Below, piece by piece: positions 18,101 to 26,823 of a DNA stretch of 64,000 bases. Both the position numbers and the translations under genes were made by a program. Each line of letters begins with the position of its first letter. The stretch's first letter is position 1. The notes beneath the pieces are model-generated. The model was not told where the DNA came from. It searched no databases and saw nothing but the letters and a program-made list of their open reading frames with translations. The stretch comes from Pseudomonas baltica (GTDB lineage: Bacteria > Pseudomonadota > Gammaproteobacteria > Pseudomonadales > Pseudomonadaceae). The DNA lies in assembly GCF_014235765.1 (NCBI RefSeq), contig NZ_JACMYH010000001.1:1426001-1490000 (forward strand). Direction: 5' to 3'.

Positions 18101-19839
18101 TCGACGCATGGCCGCACTGGTTCCGCCCCTGGTGGCTGCTGGCCTGGCCAGCTTTGGTCTGGCTGCTGTGGCAATTGTGGCACCGGCAGAAACGCGCGGG
18201 GCGCTGGCAATTGCTGCTGCCCCGCCACTTTCACGGAGTCCTGCTGGACGGGGGCAGCGGTCGGCAGAGCAAGGCGCCCTGGATAGTACTGGGCCTGGCC
18301 TGGCTGTTGACCGCGGTGGCCCTGCTCGGACCCAGCTGGCAGCGTATCGAACAGCCGGGCAGGACCGTCGTCGACCCGTTGGTGGTGGTGCTCGCCCTGA
18401 GCCCGGAGATGCTGGCCACCGATGTCGCACCCAATCGCCTGGAGCAGGCGCGGCGCAAGCTGCTGGACCTGCTCGACGCACGCCGCGATGCGCAGACGGC
18501 CATTATCGTCTATGCCGGCAGCGCGCACGTGCTGGTGCCGCTGTCCGACGACCTGGGAACCAGTCGCAACCTGCTGGAGGCGATCAAGCCCTCGATCATG
18601 CCAGTCGAAGGCCAGCGCGCCGACCTCGGCGTGCAGCGCGCACTGGAACTGCTCGACCAGGCCGAACAGGGCCAGGGCCGCATCCTGCTGCTGGCATCGC
18701 AGCTGTCCGAAGCGGAACGCCGCGGGATTTCCCAGCGACTGGACAATCACTCGCCACAGTTGTTGATCCTGGGTATCGGCACCCGTGACGGGGCGCCAGT
18801 GAAGCAGGAAGACGGTGAGTTTCTCAAGGACGAGCAAGGCGCGATTCGCTTGCCGCGCCTGGACAGTGTCGGCCTGCGCAGCTTCGCTGCCGATGTCGGC
18901 GGCCTGTACCGACAAGCACGTCTGGATGATCTGGACCTGCGCAACCTCGGCTTGCTCGATCGCCCCACGCTGTTGCGCGGCAACGGCACGACGCAGCAGT
19001 TGGACAGCTGGGCCGATCAAGGTCATTGGCTGTTGCTGCCTCTGCTGTTGCTGGCGGCGCTCGCTGGCCGCCGCGGCTGGCTGTTCTGTTTGCCGTTATG
19101 CCTGCTGATCGTGCCGCAGCCAGGTTATGCCTTCGATGTTCAGGACCTTTGGCTGCGCCGCGATCAGCAAGGCCAGGCCCTGCTCGAACAGCAGCGTCCT
19201 GCCCAGGCCGCACGGCGCTTCGCCGATGCGCAGTGGCAAGGCATGGCGCTGTACGAAGCGGGCGACTACGAAGCGGCCGCCGAGCGGTTCGCCCAGGGCG
19301 ACAGCGCCCGCGACCACTACAACCGCGGCAACGCCCTGGCGCGCAGCGGCGAACTGGAAGCTGCCCTCGACGCCTATGAGCAGGCGCTGGAGCGCCAGCC
19401 GGACCTGCAGCCGGCACTGGACAACCGCACGCTGGTGGAACAGCTTCTGCGCCAGGCCCCGGCCGAAGCTCCCGCCGCTTCCGCAGAACGGCCCGCCCAG
19501 CCCCGCGCACCAGGTGCCACGGCGCCGGACGCCGAAGATCCGAACGCGTCCGCGGCGGCCGACGCTTCCCCAGGCAACAACGACGCGCAGAGCAGCCGGG
19601 AAAACCCCTCGGGTCAGGCGGGGGGAGAACAGAATCAGGCACAATCCTCGGCACCGGCGCAGCCACCGAGCGACGAATCCACGACCCGGCCACCGTCACG
19701 ACCAACCCAGGCCACCCTGGATGCCGAACAGCGTCAGGCCCTGGAGCAGTGGCTGCGACAGATCCCGGACGACCCGGCCGAGCTGTTGCGGCGCAAATTC
19801 TGGTATGAACAGCAACAACATCAGGACAAGATTCGATGA
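18097..19839 (+). CDS. VWA + TPR membrane protein, BatB/BatC fusion with degenerate MIDAS
   Basis: 580 residues from ATG 18097, which overlaps the upstream stop; an earlier in-frame ATG lies inside batA and is discarded. Two N-terminal helices, a VWA domain, a further hydrophobic region (about 308-350), then TPR repeats (DHYNRGNALARSGELEAALD) and a long Pro/Ala/Ser/Gln-rich tail (about 455-560). The VWA metal motif is lost: BatA's D-x-S-x-S is A100-x-S102-x-E104 here (LALSPEM), so metal binding is doubtful. The TPR region corresponds to separate BatC proteins of other bacteria. It is probably a scaffold for the Bat complex in the inner membrane. Confidence 0.92.
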   Translation: MIDAWPHWFRPWWLLAWPALVWLLWQLWHRQKRAGRWQLLLPRHFHGVLLDGGSGRQSKAPWIVLGLAWLLTAVALLGPSWQRIEQPGRTVVDPLVVVLALSPEMLATDVAPNRLEQARRKLLDLLDARRDAQTAIIVYAGSAHVLVPLSDDLGTSRNLLEAIKPSIMPVEGQRADLGVQRALELLDQAEQGQGRILLLASQLSEAERRGISQRLDNHSPQLLILGIGTRDGAPVKQEDGEFLKDEQGAIRLPRLDSVGLRSFAADVGGLYRQARLDDLDLRNLGLLDRPTLLRGNGTTQQLDSWADQGHWLLLPLLLLAALAGRRGWLFCLPLCLLIVPQPGYAFDVQDLWLRRDQQGQALLEQQRPAQAARRFADAQWQGMALYEAGDYEAAAERFAQGDSARDHYNRGNALARSGELEAALDAYEQALERQPDLQPALDNRTLVEQLLRQAPAEAPAASAERPAQPRAPGATAPDAEDPNASAAADASPGNNDAQSSRENPSGQAGGEQNQAQSSAPAQPPSDESTTRPPSRPTQATLDAEQRQALEQWLRQIPDDPAELLRRKFWYEQQQHQDKIR

Positions 19840-21470
19840 GTCGCTTCAGCGCCCTCTGCATCAGTGCAACCCTGGCCGTGCTTGGCCAATGTGCGCATGC
19901 CGCCACGTTGGTGGCCAGCGTCGATCGCTCGCGTCTCAACTCGGGGGAAACGGTCGAGCTGACCCTGGAAACCAACGACGTCACGCAGTTCGGCAAGCCC
20001 GACCTGACGCCACTCGAAGGCTCGTTCGATGTGCGCGACACGCGCCAGGTCAATCGCCTGACCAGCCTGGACGGCGACCGCCAGGCCACCACCCGCTGGA
20101 TTATCACCCTGCTCCCGCGACAGACCGGCAGCGTTACCATCGCTGCGCTGCAACTGGGCGAACTGCGCAGCCAGCCGATCGTCCTGCAGGTGCTGCACAG
20201 CGACCCGCCGTTGCGCGCGAACATGGCCCCGGTGTTCATCGACGCCAGCCTGGATGAAGACAGTGTCTATGTGCAGGCCCAGGCAGTATTGACCTTGCGC
20301 ATCTATCACTCGGTGCCCCTGTACGACGACAGCAGCCTCACACCTCTGCAACTGGCCGAGGCGCGCATCGAGCCGCTGGGCGGATCACGCACCTTCGAGA
20401 AGATCATCGACGGCGTCCGCCACGGGGTCATCGAGATGCGTTATGCAATCTATCCGCAACGCAGTGGCGAATTGATTATTCCCGCCCTGGCATTCACCGC
20501 CACCACCGTCGAGCCACCCGCAGCTGGCGACAGCGCCAACAGCACGCCGCGGCCCGGCAAGCTGATGAAGGTGACGTCCGCGCAGATGTCCCTGACGGTC
20601 AAGGGCGTCCCAGCGGCCTACCCCGCCGACACGCCGTGGTTGCCGGCACGCAGCCTGAGCCTGAGTGAAAGCTGGAACCCCGACCCGCCGAGCAGCCAGG
20701 TTGGTGATTCTCTGACTCGCACACTGGAGGTAAAGGCCGAGGGGCTGTCCAGTGCGCAACTGCCGGCGTTGCCCGGTACCGAAGTGGAAGGCTTGCGACG
20801 CTACCCGGATCAGCCCCAGTTGAACAACCAGATCGGTGAACGAGGTTTGATCGGCAGCCGCCAGGAACGCGAGGCGCTGGTGCCGGCGCGCAGTGGCACC
20901 CTGCAGTTGCCGAGCGTCGAGATGGTCTGGTGGAACACCCATGAGGACCATCTGGAGCGTACCGGTCTGCCGGCGCGCAGTCTGGAGGTTGCCGGCAACG
21001 CCGGGCTGATGGTCGATGCGCCGGTCGGTAACCGTGATGCCGAGCCGGACGTGGCCTGGCCGTGGAAGCTGGTCAGCGTCATGCTGGCGTTCACCACGAT
21101 GATCGGCTTCGCCCTGTGGTGGCGCGCCCGCGGGCAGCCGGCGGTCCTGCGCGCGGCCCAAAGCGGACCAAGCCCGCGCACTTTGCTCGATGACCTCAAG
21201 CGCGCCTGTCAAGCCAACGACCCCCAGGCCACCCGCCAGGCTTTGGATGCCTGGGCCCGGCAGCAGCCGGAGACGCTGGCCGACATGACGGCGCGCTTCG
21301 TGCCTTTGTCCGACGCTCTGGATGGGCTCAATGGCGCGCTCTACAGCGAAAGCGGCCAATACTGGCAAGGCGAAGAGCTGTGGCGCGCCATCGGCAGCCT
21401 CCTGCGCACCGACCCGCCCCTGGAGCCCTCCGCAGAAAACGCCGGGTTGCCGCCGCTGTATCCAAAATGA
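19836..21470 (+). CDS. BatD-like protein
   Basis: 544 residues. Sec signal peptide (MSRFSALCISATLAVLGQC...AHA), then a large periplasmic beta-sandwich region of the BatD/oxygen-tolerance family (TLVASVDRSRLNSGETVELTLETN; RWIITLLPRQTGSVTI). One C-terminal membrane helix (WKLVSVMLAFTTMIGFALWW, about 408-428) is followed by a cytoplasmic helical tail. It is the last gene of the MoxR operon and overlaps batB by 4 nt. The family is linked to envelope stress, aerotolerance or virulence in different bacteria; the role here is not determined by sequence. Confidence 0.93.
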   Translation: MSRFSALCISATLAVLGQCAHAATLVASVDRSRLNSGETVELTLETNDVTQFGKPDLTPLEGSFDVRDTRQVNRLTSLDGDRQATTRWIITLLPRQTGSVTIAALQLGELRSQPIVLQVLHSDPPLRANMAPVFIDASLDEDSVYVQAQAVLTLRIYHSVPLYDDSSLTPLQLAEARIEPLGGSRTFEKIIDGVRHGVIEMRYAIYPQRSGELIIPALAFTATTVEPPAAGDSANSTPRPGKLMKVTSAQMSLTVKGVPAAYPADTPWLPARSLSLSESWNPDPPSSQVGDSLTRTLEVKAEGLSSAQLPALPGTEVEGLRRYPDQPQLNNQIGERGLIGSRQEREALVPARSGTLQLPSVEMVWWNTHEDHLERTGLPARSLEVAGNAGLMVDAPVGNRDAEPDVAWPWKLVSVMLAFTTMIGFALWWRARGQPAVLRAAQSGPSPRTLLDDLKRACQANDPQATRQALDAWARQQPETLADMTARFVPLSDALDGLNGALYSESGQYWQGEELWRAIGSLLRTDPPLEPSAENAGLPPLYPK

Positions 21471-21488
21471 TCCCTACAGGGTGGGTAT

Positions 21489-22532
21489 CTAGAGTGGCTT
21501 GTGTTCGGTATGGGTCCAGTCGTGCAGCAGGCTGTAGGCCACTGCCAGCAGGGTCGGACCGATGAACAGGCCGATGAAGCCGAAAGCCAGCAGCCCGCCG
21601 AACACCCCCAGCAGCACGATCACCAACGGCAAGTTGCCGCCGCGGCTGATCAGGTAGGGCTTGAGCACGTTGTCCACGCCACTGATGACGAAGGTGCCCC
21701 AGATACCGAGGAATATCGCGTAGCCATAGTCGCCCTGCCACACCAGCCAGGCGGTGGCCGGAATCCACGCCAGCGGCGGCCCCATGGGAATCAGGCTGAG
21801 CAGGAAGGTGACGATGCCGAGGACCAATGCCCCAGGCACGCCGGCGATCAGGAAGCCGATCAAGGCCAGGATCGCCTGGGCGGCGGCGGTACCGATCACC
21901 CCGTTGACCACCCGCTGCACCGTACCCGCCACCAGATCGATGTAGTACCCGGCACGCTCTCCGATCAGACGTTCCAGCAGCCGCAGCACGAAGGCTGCCA
22001 TGCGCGGCCCGTCGCGATAGAAGAAGAACACGAAGACCAGGCTCAGCGTGAGTTCGAGGATCCCGCCGCCGATCTGCGCGCTGCGCGCCAGCAGGAAATT
22101 GCCGACTTGCCCCAGGTACGGCCTTACGCTGGCCAGGAACGCCGCGCCCTGCTCGTCGAGGGTGTCCCAGATACCGACCAGGCTCGCACCGACCAGAGGA
22201 ATGCCGGCCAGCCAGTCAGGCGCATCGGGCAGCCCGTCGACCTGCACGTCGCGAATGAACGCCGTCGCATCGCGCACGTGATCGGCCAGGTTGAAGCCCA
22301 ACCAGACCAGCGGCAAGACCACCAGCAGCATCCAGCAGCCGGTGAGAATACCGGCTGCCAGCGACTCGCGGCCATTGAGCCAGCGGGTCAGCAGCCGCAT
22401 CAGCGGCCAACTGGCGTAGGCCAGGATCGCACCCCACAGCAGGGCTGAACAAAACGGCGCCAGTACCCATAGGCAGGCGCCAAGCAGTGCCAGCAAGACA
22501 ATCTGTACCAGCAGGCGATCGTTACTCGGCAT
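21489..22532 (-). CDS. AI-2E / PerM family membrane transporter
   Basis: 347 residues with seven to eight predicted membrane helices and the family's conserved C-terminal GNLPLVIVLLGVFGGLLAFG block. Members have been proposed as autoinducer-2 exporters or as ion or solute permeases; which applies here is unknown. The start is the ATG at 22532 (MPSNDRLL), five bases after GGAG; a TTG directly before it is rejected. It ends 18 nt from the convergent batD and follows the DUF4892 gene by 24 nt in the same direction. Confidence 0.92.
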   Translation of the reverse strand: MPSNDRLLVQIVLLALLGACLWVLAPFCSALLWGAILAYASWPLMRLLTRWLNGRESLAAGILTGCWMLLVVLPLVWLGFNLADHVRDATAFIRDVQVDGLPDAPDWLAGIPLVGASLVGIWDTLDEQGAAFLASVRPYLGQVGNFLLARSAQIGGGILELTLSLVFVFFFYRDGPRMAAFVLRLLERLIGERAGYYIDLVAGTVQRVVNGVIGTAAAQAILALIGFLIAGVPGALVLGIVTFLLSLIPMGPPLAWIPATAWLVWQGDYGYAIFLGIWGTFVISGVDNVLKPYLISRGGNLPLVIVLLGVFGGLLAFGFIGLFIGPTLLAVAYSLLHDWTHTEHKPL

Positions 22533-22556
22533 CAATGCTCCAAAGGCGACGCAGGC

Positions 22557-23369
22557 TCAACGAATGATTTCCAGATGCAGCCCCTTGACGCTTTCGGTAC
22601 CGGTTTCCAAGCGAGCCGCGCGCACACCCTTGGCGACCAGCGCATCGCGCCATGCAGCGGCCGCAGCGTTCGATACACCGGATACGCTCACCCGAATCGA
22701 GCTATCGAGTTGCAGGCTGCGGGCCAGCAAGGCCACCCAGGTCTCATCGGGCGTTTCGCCCATGGCTGGGTAATCGAGATCGCCGGTGCTGCGCAATTCG
22801 TGCAGCACCGTGGCCGGGGTGGGCAACAACTCGCCCAGTGGCGCATCGGCAACGAAGTTTTCGACGTGCAGATAGGCGCGACGGTTGCCACGGGTAATGG
22901 CATAGATGGCTGTGAGGGTGTTGTCGTCTGGAGCGGCCTGGCGCAGCAGCACGAACGCCTGCTGATCGTCGGCCCCCGACAGCCGCGCGCCGTCGAAGAC
23001 ATCGTTGACCCACAGGCTGCTTTCACCGCAGTCGCGCGCCTGGCACCAGTACAGCGTGTGCGCGCCCCCCTGCTGCAGCGCCTCGCGGGCATCGTTGAAG
23101 GCTTGTCGCGCGGTCTGGGTTTCGGGAAGTTCATACGTGGTAGCGCTGACCTGGCCTCTGGCGTTGACCTGGCCGTCCATGCGCAGCTTGCCGCTGATCT
23201 TGCGCAGCGACCCCAGCGGATAGATGCGCTCCTTGTCGACCGCAGGACGTTGGTCGACGACCTTGGCGTCCGGCGGCGCGGGCAGCTCGGCGGCCATGGC
23301 TGAGGTGCTCAGGACGGCGCTGCCCAGCAGAGCGGCGAGTACCGGTAGCAGCCGCTTCGAGGCATTCAT
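22557..23369 (-). CDS. DUF4892 lipoprotein-like/exported protein
   Basis: 270 residues from ATG 23369, beginning with a clear signal peptide (MNASKRLLPVLAALLGSAVL, cleavage near AMA-AELP). The frame is open 58 codons further upstream, but that stretch would bury the signal peptide, so the short form is taken. The mature protein contains the DUF4892 region (YWCQARDCGESSLWVNDVF, then YLHVENFV) and an OmpA-like alpha/beta C-terminus. No cysteine follows the signal in lipobox position. Function unknown; periplasmic or envelope-associated. Confidence 0.83.
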   Translation of the reverse strand: MNASKRLLPVLAALLGSAVLSTSAMAAELPAPPDAKVVDQRPAVDKERIYPLGSLRKISGKLRMDGQVNARGQVSATTYELPETQTARQAFNDAREALQQGGAHTLYWCQARDCGESSLWVNDVFDGARLSGADDQQAFVLLRQAAPDDNTLTAIYAITRGNRRAYLHVENFVADAPLGELLPTPATVLHELRSTGDLDYPAMGETPDETWVALLARSLQLDSSIRVSVSGVSNAAAAAWRDALVAKGVRAARLETGTESVKGLHLEIIR

Positions 23370-23481
23370 GAGGGCAGCAAGGCGTGGTGGCCCGGAGGGC
23401 TGTAAACGAGCGTAGCAGCGAGTTCCATCAAGGTCTTCTCCTGTTTCAACCTGACAAGCCTCGGCAGTTGCCTGCTGCAAG

Positions 23482-24336
23482 TCAAGGTATCGCAAAAAAG
23501 CGATTGAAACAGTCTGCGACAAGCCTGGCCCCGGTGTCGTCATTCAGGTGCAGGTGATGGCCTCCGGGCAGCGCCTGCAGGGGGAGCCCCAATCGGGCCA
23601 GCAGCGCAGTATTTTTCACCAGCAGGCCCTGCTCGGCGAGGATCAACAGGCTCGGGCAGCGAATCGCCTGCACGTACGCCAGTGCCTGTTCTTCGCTCAA
23701 GCGCACCGGCGATGGCAGCGTCAGACGGCTGTCGCTACGCCAGCTGAATCCACCTGCCACCCTTTCAAGCCCTCGCGACGCCAATAATTCGGCAGCCTCG
23801 TGGCTGACGGCGATACGACCATGCATGCGCGCAAGCACGGCCCGATTGATGTCGGCATACACTGATTTGCGCTTATGACCCAACGCCTGCTGCGCATGCA
23901 GGGCTTCGCCCAGGCGCTGTGGCCCCTCCTCGGCAGCGCCCAGCGGCGGTACCACGCCGTCAATCAGCGCCAGGCGCTCTATTCGCTCGGGCAAGGCACT
24001 CGCTAGCAAGGTGGCGACGATCCCGCCCAGCGAGTGCCCCAGCAGGGAAAAGCGCTGCCACCCCAGCTGGTCGGCCGCCTGCAGCACATCGTGGGCGTAA
24101 TCCCACAGGGCATAACCGGCGCCAACCGGACGATGCCCGGAGTGTCCATGCCCGGCCAGGTCGAGGGCGACGATGCGCAGCCCGGTCAGCTTCGGCGCCA
24201 GGCGGGCAAAGCTGTTGGCGTTGTCCAGCCAGCCGTGCAGCGCCAGCACCGGCCTGCCGTCTTCGGATCCGTAGACCTGGGCGGCCAGCTCGATATGAGG
24301 CAGCGACAGGCGGATTTCGCGGACCGGCGCAGTCAT
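23482..24336 (-). CDS. Alpha/beta hydrolase
   Basis: 284 residues of the alpha/beta hydrolase fold. The oxyanion region is LALHGWLDNANSF, the nucleophile elbow LLGHSLGGIVATLL, and the final catalytic His lies in PGGHHLHLND. It is similar to short-chain esterases of the Pseudomonas gpsA-sixA cluster; the substrate is unknown. The downstream neighbour upstream in transcription is a hotdog thioesterase 3 nt away, so the two are probably co-translated in a leftward operon beginning at gpsA. Confidence 0.9.
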   Translation of the reverse strand: MTAPVREIRLSLPHIELAAQVYGSEDGRPVLALHGWLDNANSFARLAPKLTGLRIVALDLAGHGHSGHRPVGAGYALWDYAHDVLQAADQLGWQRFSLLGHSLGGIVATLLASALPERIERLALIDGVVPPLGAAEEGPQRLGEALHAQQALGHKRKSVYADINRAVLARMHGRIAVSHEAAELLASRGLERVAGGFSWRSDSRLTLPSPVRLSEEQALAYVQAIRCPSLLILAEQGLLVKNTALLARLGLPLQALPGGHHLHLNDDTGARLVADCFNRFFAIP

Positions 24337-24339
24337 GAC

Positions 24340-24783
24340 TCAGCGGGCCGGCGGGTTCTGCCCCAGCGGCACCACGGCCACTGTCAGGCGCGAAATGCAG
24401 CTGGCTTTGCCGTCGTCGCCCTGCAGGCGAATGTCCCAGACGTGAGTGCTGCGGCCAATGTGCACCGCACGGGCCACGCCCGTCACTCGGCCGCTGCGCA
24501 ACCCGCGCAGATGGTTGGCGTTCACCTCAAGGCCCACACAGTAGAAACGCTCGGTGTCGATGCACAGAAAACTGGCCAAGGAGCCCAGGCTTTCTGCCAG
24601 CACCACCGAGGCGCCACCGTGCAGCAGACCGAACGGCTGGTGGGTCCGGGCATCAACGGCCATGCTGGCGGTCAGGGAGTGCGCATCGAAGCTTTCGAAG
24701 CGGATATCCAGCAACTCGCCGATGGTATTTTTCTGCGCCGCATTCAAGCGTTCGAGATCCGGTTCGGTGCGCCACAGGCTCAT
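24340..24783 (-). CDS. Hotdog-fold thioesterase (PaaI/YdiI-like)
   Basis: 147 residues. The central hotdog helix GLLHGGASVVLAESLGSLAS is diagnostic; an acidic catalytic residue (E) in VLAESLGS fits the YdiI/PaaI type. It hydrolyses acyl- or aryl-CoA thioesters in the cytoplasm; in Pseudomonas some paralogues are described as 1,4-dihydroxy-2-naphthoyl-CoA-like thioesterases, but no substrate can be fixed here. It lies between sixA (18 nt upstream) and the alpha/beta hydrolase (3 nt downstream). Confidence 0.92.
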   Translation of the reverse strand: MSLWRTEPDLERLNAAQKNTIGELLDIRFESFDAHSLTASMAVDARTHQPFGLLHGGASVVLAESLGSLASFLCIDTERFYCVGLEVNANHLRGLRSGRVTGVARAVHIGRSTHVWDIRLQGDDGKASCISRLTVAVVPLGQNPPAR

Positions 24784-24801
24784 GGGAGTATTCCTGACAG
24801 G

Positions 24802-25257
24802 TTAGGGATGGTTAACGGCGTGCAGGGACATCAGCCCGGCCAGGGGCCAGTCGCCGTGCAGTTCGGCCAAGCTGGCGGTCTGCATGGGTTCCGGCTCGCG
24901 CAAGTTGCCGTGAACCAGCAGGCTCAGCAGATTGCCCACCAGCGGCTGGTGGCTGACCAGCAGCACGTTCTCCAGACCCAGCGCCTGCAAGTGCCCGGCC
25001 ACCTCCAGCGGATCGCTTTCAGGCGTCAGCCACGGCACGGTCTGCACCGCCGGGGCGCCGTGCAGCACGCCGTGGACCAGAGCGGCGGTCTGCTGCGCGC
25101 GTACATACGGGCTGGCGAGAATGGCATCCAGAGGTTGATCGTGCAGGCGCGCCGCGCTGGCCAGCGCCTGTCGTTCGCCCACCGAGGTCAAGGCCCGCTC
25201 GGCATCGCTGCGGGCATGGCTGACGGCTTCGCCGTGGCGCAGTACCCAGAGCTTCAT
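24802..25257 (-). CDS. sixA: Phosphohistidine phosphatase SixA
   Basis: 151 residues. The histidine-phosphatase signature LRHGEAVSHA is at the N-terminus and the second His is in LLVSHQPLVGNL. SixA removes phosphate from phosphohistidine in signalling domains such as NPr of the nitrogen phosphotransferase system. Its start overlaps the preceding DUF4389 stop by 4 nt. Confidence 0.93.
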   Translation of the reverse strand: MKLWVLRHGEAVSHARSDAERALTSVGERQALASAARLHDQPLDAILASPYVRAQQTAALVHGVLHGAPAVQTVPWLTPESDPLEVAGHLQALGLENVLLVSHQPLVGNLLSLLVHGNLREPEPMQTASLAELHGDWPLAGLMSLHAVNHP

Positions 25258-25595
25258 GGCTTGGGCTCCTCAGCCACGGGACGAGCCGCGCCTGCGTCAT
25301 AGGCTGCTTCGCCGTCGGCAGGACGCGCCTGTGGCCAATCGGAAAACGGCCAGGGTTTCTGCTCGGTGTGAAAGCTGCCGAAGCGACCGATCTGGGCCAG
25401 GTAGCGGCTCAAGCTGTCGCCGAAGGTCATCATGGCAGCGTTCGGCGCGCCCTGGACCAGGCGATGGATGAGTTGCACCAGCACCAGCGCGCCGAGCAGG
25501 AACTGGGCAACCTGCCAGACCAGCACGAACACCAGCATCCAGAGCACGCGCAAAAGGATGGCCTCGCGGCCCGGGTCGTTGAAAGGACGGTTCAT
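25254..25595 (-). CDS. DUF4389 membrane protein
   Basis: 113 residues from ATG 25595 (MNRPFNDPGRE), preceded by GAGGAACACGTC. Two adjacent hydrophobic stretches (about 17-45, LRVLWMLVFVLVWQVAQFLL and on) make a helical hairpin in the inner membrane, followed by the DUF4389 motif SLSRYLAQIGRFGSFHTEQKPWPF and a disordered acidic tail. Function unknown. It sits 10 nt after gpsA and overlaps sixA. Confidence 0.88.
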   Translation of the reverse strand: MNRPFNDPGREAILLRVLWMLVFVLVWQVAQFLLGALVLVQLIHRLVQGAPNAAMMTFGDSLSRYLAQIGRFGSFHTEQKPWPFSDWPQARPADGEAAYDAGAARPVAEEPKP

Positions 25596-25605
25596 GACGT
25601 GTTCC

Positions 25606-26631
25606 TCAGTTGAAGCCACTGGTGGAAATGAAATCGACATCGGTCTTGGGTTCGGCCCGCATCAGCAGCTCGATCACCTGGTTCAGCGTACGCCCTTCGA
25701 ACAGGATTGCGTGCAAGCCCGCCACCAGCGGCATGTACACCTGAAGCTCCTGAGCCTTGGCCTTGAGCACCTTGAGCGTGTTGACCCCTTCGGCCACCTC
25801 GCCCAGGCGCGACACGGCGTCCTCCAGGCTCAGGCCTTCGCCCAGGGCAAACCCTACCTGATAGTTGCGGCTCTTGGGCGACGAGCAGGTCACGATCAGG
25901 TCGCCCACACCGGCCAGACCGAGAAAGGTCATGGGGTTGGCGCCCTGGCTGACGGCAAAACGCGTCATCTCGGCCAGGGCACGGGTAATCAGCATGCTTT
26001 TGGTGTTCTCGCCCATGCCCAATGCCACAGCCATGCCGGCGATGATCGCATAGACGTTCTTCAGCGCGCCGCCCAACTCGACGCCGAAGCGGTCGCCGCT
26101 GGCATAGACGCGGAACGTACGCCCATGCAGCACGGCCTGAACGCGCTCGCAGAGGGCTTCGTCGGCGCTCGCCACCACCGTGGCGGTCAGGGCATGTTCG
26201 GCGATCTCGCGAGCCAGGTTGGGGCCGGACAACACGCCGATACGCGCGTCTGGCGCAACCTCTTCGAGAATCTCGCTCATCAGCTTGAAGGTCTGCGCCT
26301 CGATGCCCTTGGTCAGGCTGACCAGCATCTTGCCGCTCAGTTGATCGGCATGCTGGGCCAGCACGCTGCGCAAGGCGCTCGAGGGCAGCGCGACGAAGAT
26401 CAGCGCACTGCCGGCGATGGTCGCGGGCAGGTCGGTGACCGGGATCACCCCCGGCAGGATCTTGATGCCTTTGAGGTAGCGCGGATTTTCCCGGTTCAGG
26501 CGAATCGACTCGGCCTGCTCCGGGTCGCGCATCCACTGACGGACCGAATGGCCGTTCTCGGCCAGCAGGTTGGCCACGGCGGTGCCGAAACTACCTCCTC
26601 CCAGCACGGCTATCGGCTGCTCTTGAGTCAT
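25606..26631 (-). CDS. gpsA: Glycerol-3-phosphate dehydrogenase [NAD(P)+]
   Basis: 341 residues. It makes sn-glycerol 3-phosphate from dihydroxyacetone phosphate for phospholipid synthesis. NAD-binding [18 protein letters not shown] is at the N-terminus; catalytic-domain landmarks are [24 protein letters not shown] (catalytic Lys) and [14 protein letters not shown]. It is the first gene of the leftward cluster. A TATAAT on the minus strand (26670-26675) 39 nt upstream of the start is a plausible -10 element, but its -35 is weak. Confidence 0.97.
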   Translation of the reverse strand: MTQEQPIAVLGGGSFGTAVANLLAENGHSVRQWMRDPEQAESIRLNRENPRYLKGIKILPGVIPVTDLPATIAGSALIFVALPSSALRSVLAQHADQLSGKMLVSLTKGIEAQTFKLMSEILEEVAPDARIGVLSGPNLAREIAEHALTATVVASADEALCERVQAVLHGRTFRVYASGDRFGVELGGALKNVYAIIAGMAVALGMGENTKSMLITRALAEMTRFAVSQGANPMTFLGLAGVGDLIVTCSSPKSRNYQVGFALGEGLSLEDAVSRLGEVAEGVNTLKVLKAKAQELQVYMPLVAGLHAILFEGRTLNQVIELLMRAEPKTDVDFISTSGFN

Positions 26632-26823
26632 ATCCCATCCATTTGGTCGAGTTGAGGGCGATGAGGGGCATTATACGGAGCCACCTCGACACGACCAGTC
26701 CCGGCCTGCGCCCCGGTAACAATACGACTGGAATTGTCGCTCTGACCGGTTAACATGCCTGACTGTTCAACTCGATTCAGGCCCTGTCGTGTCCGCCACT
26801 TTCCCATTGCCCTGCGCCCCGAC

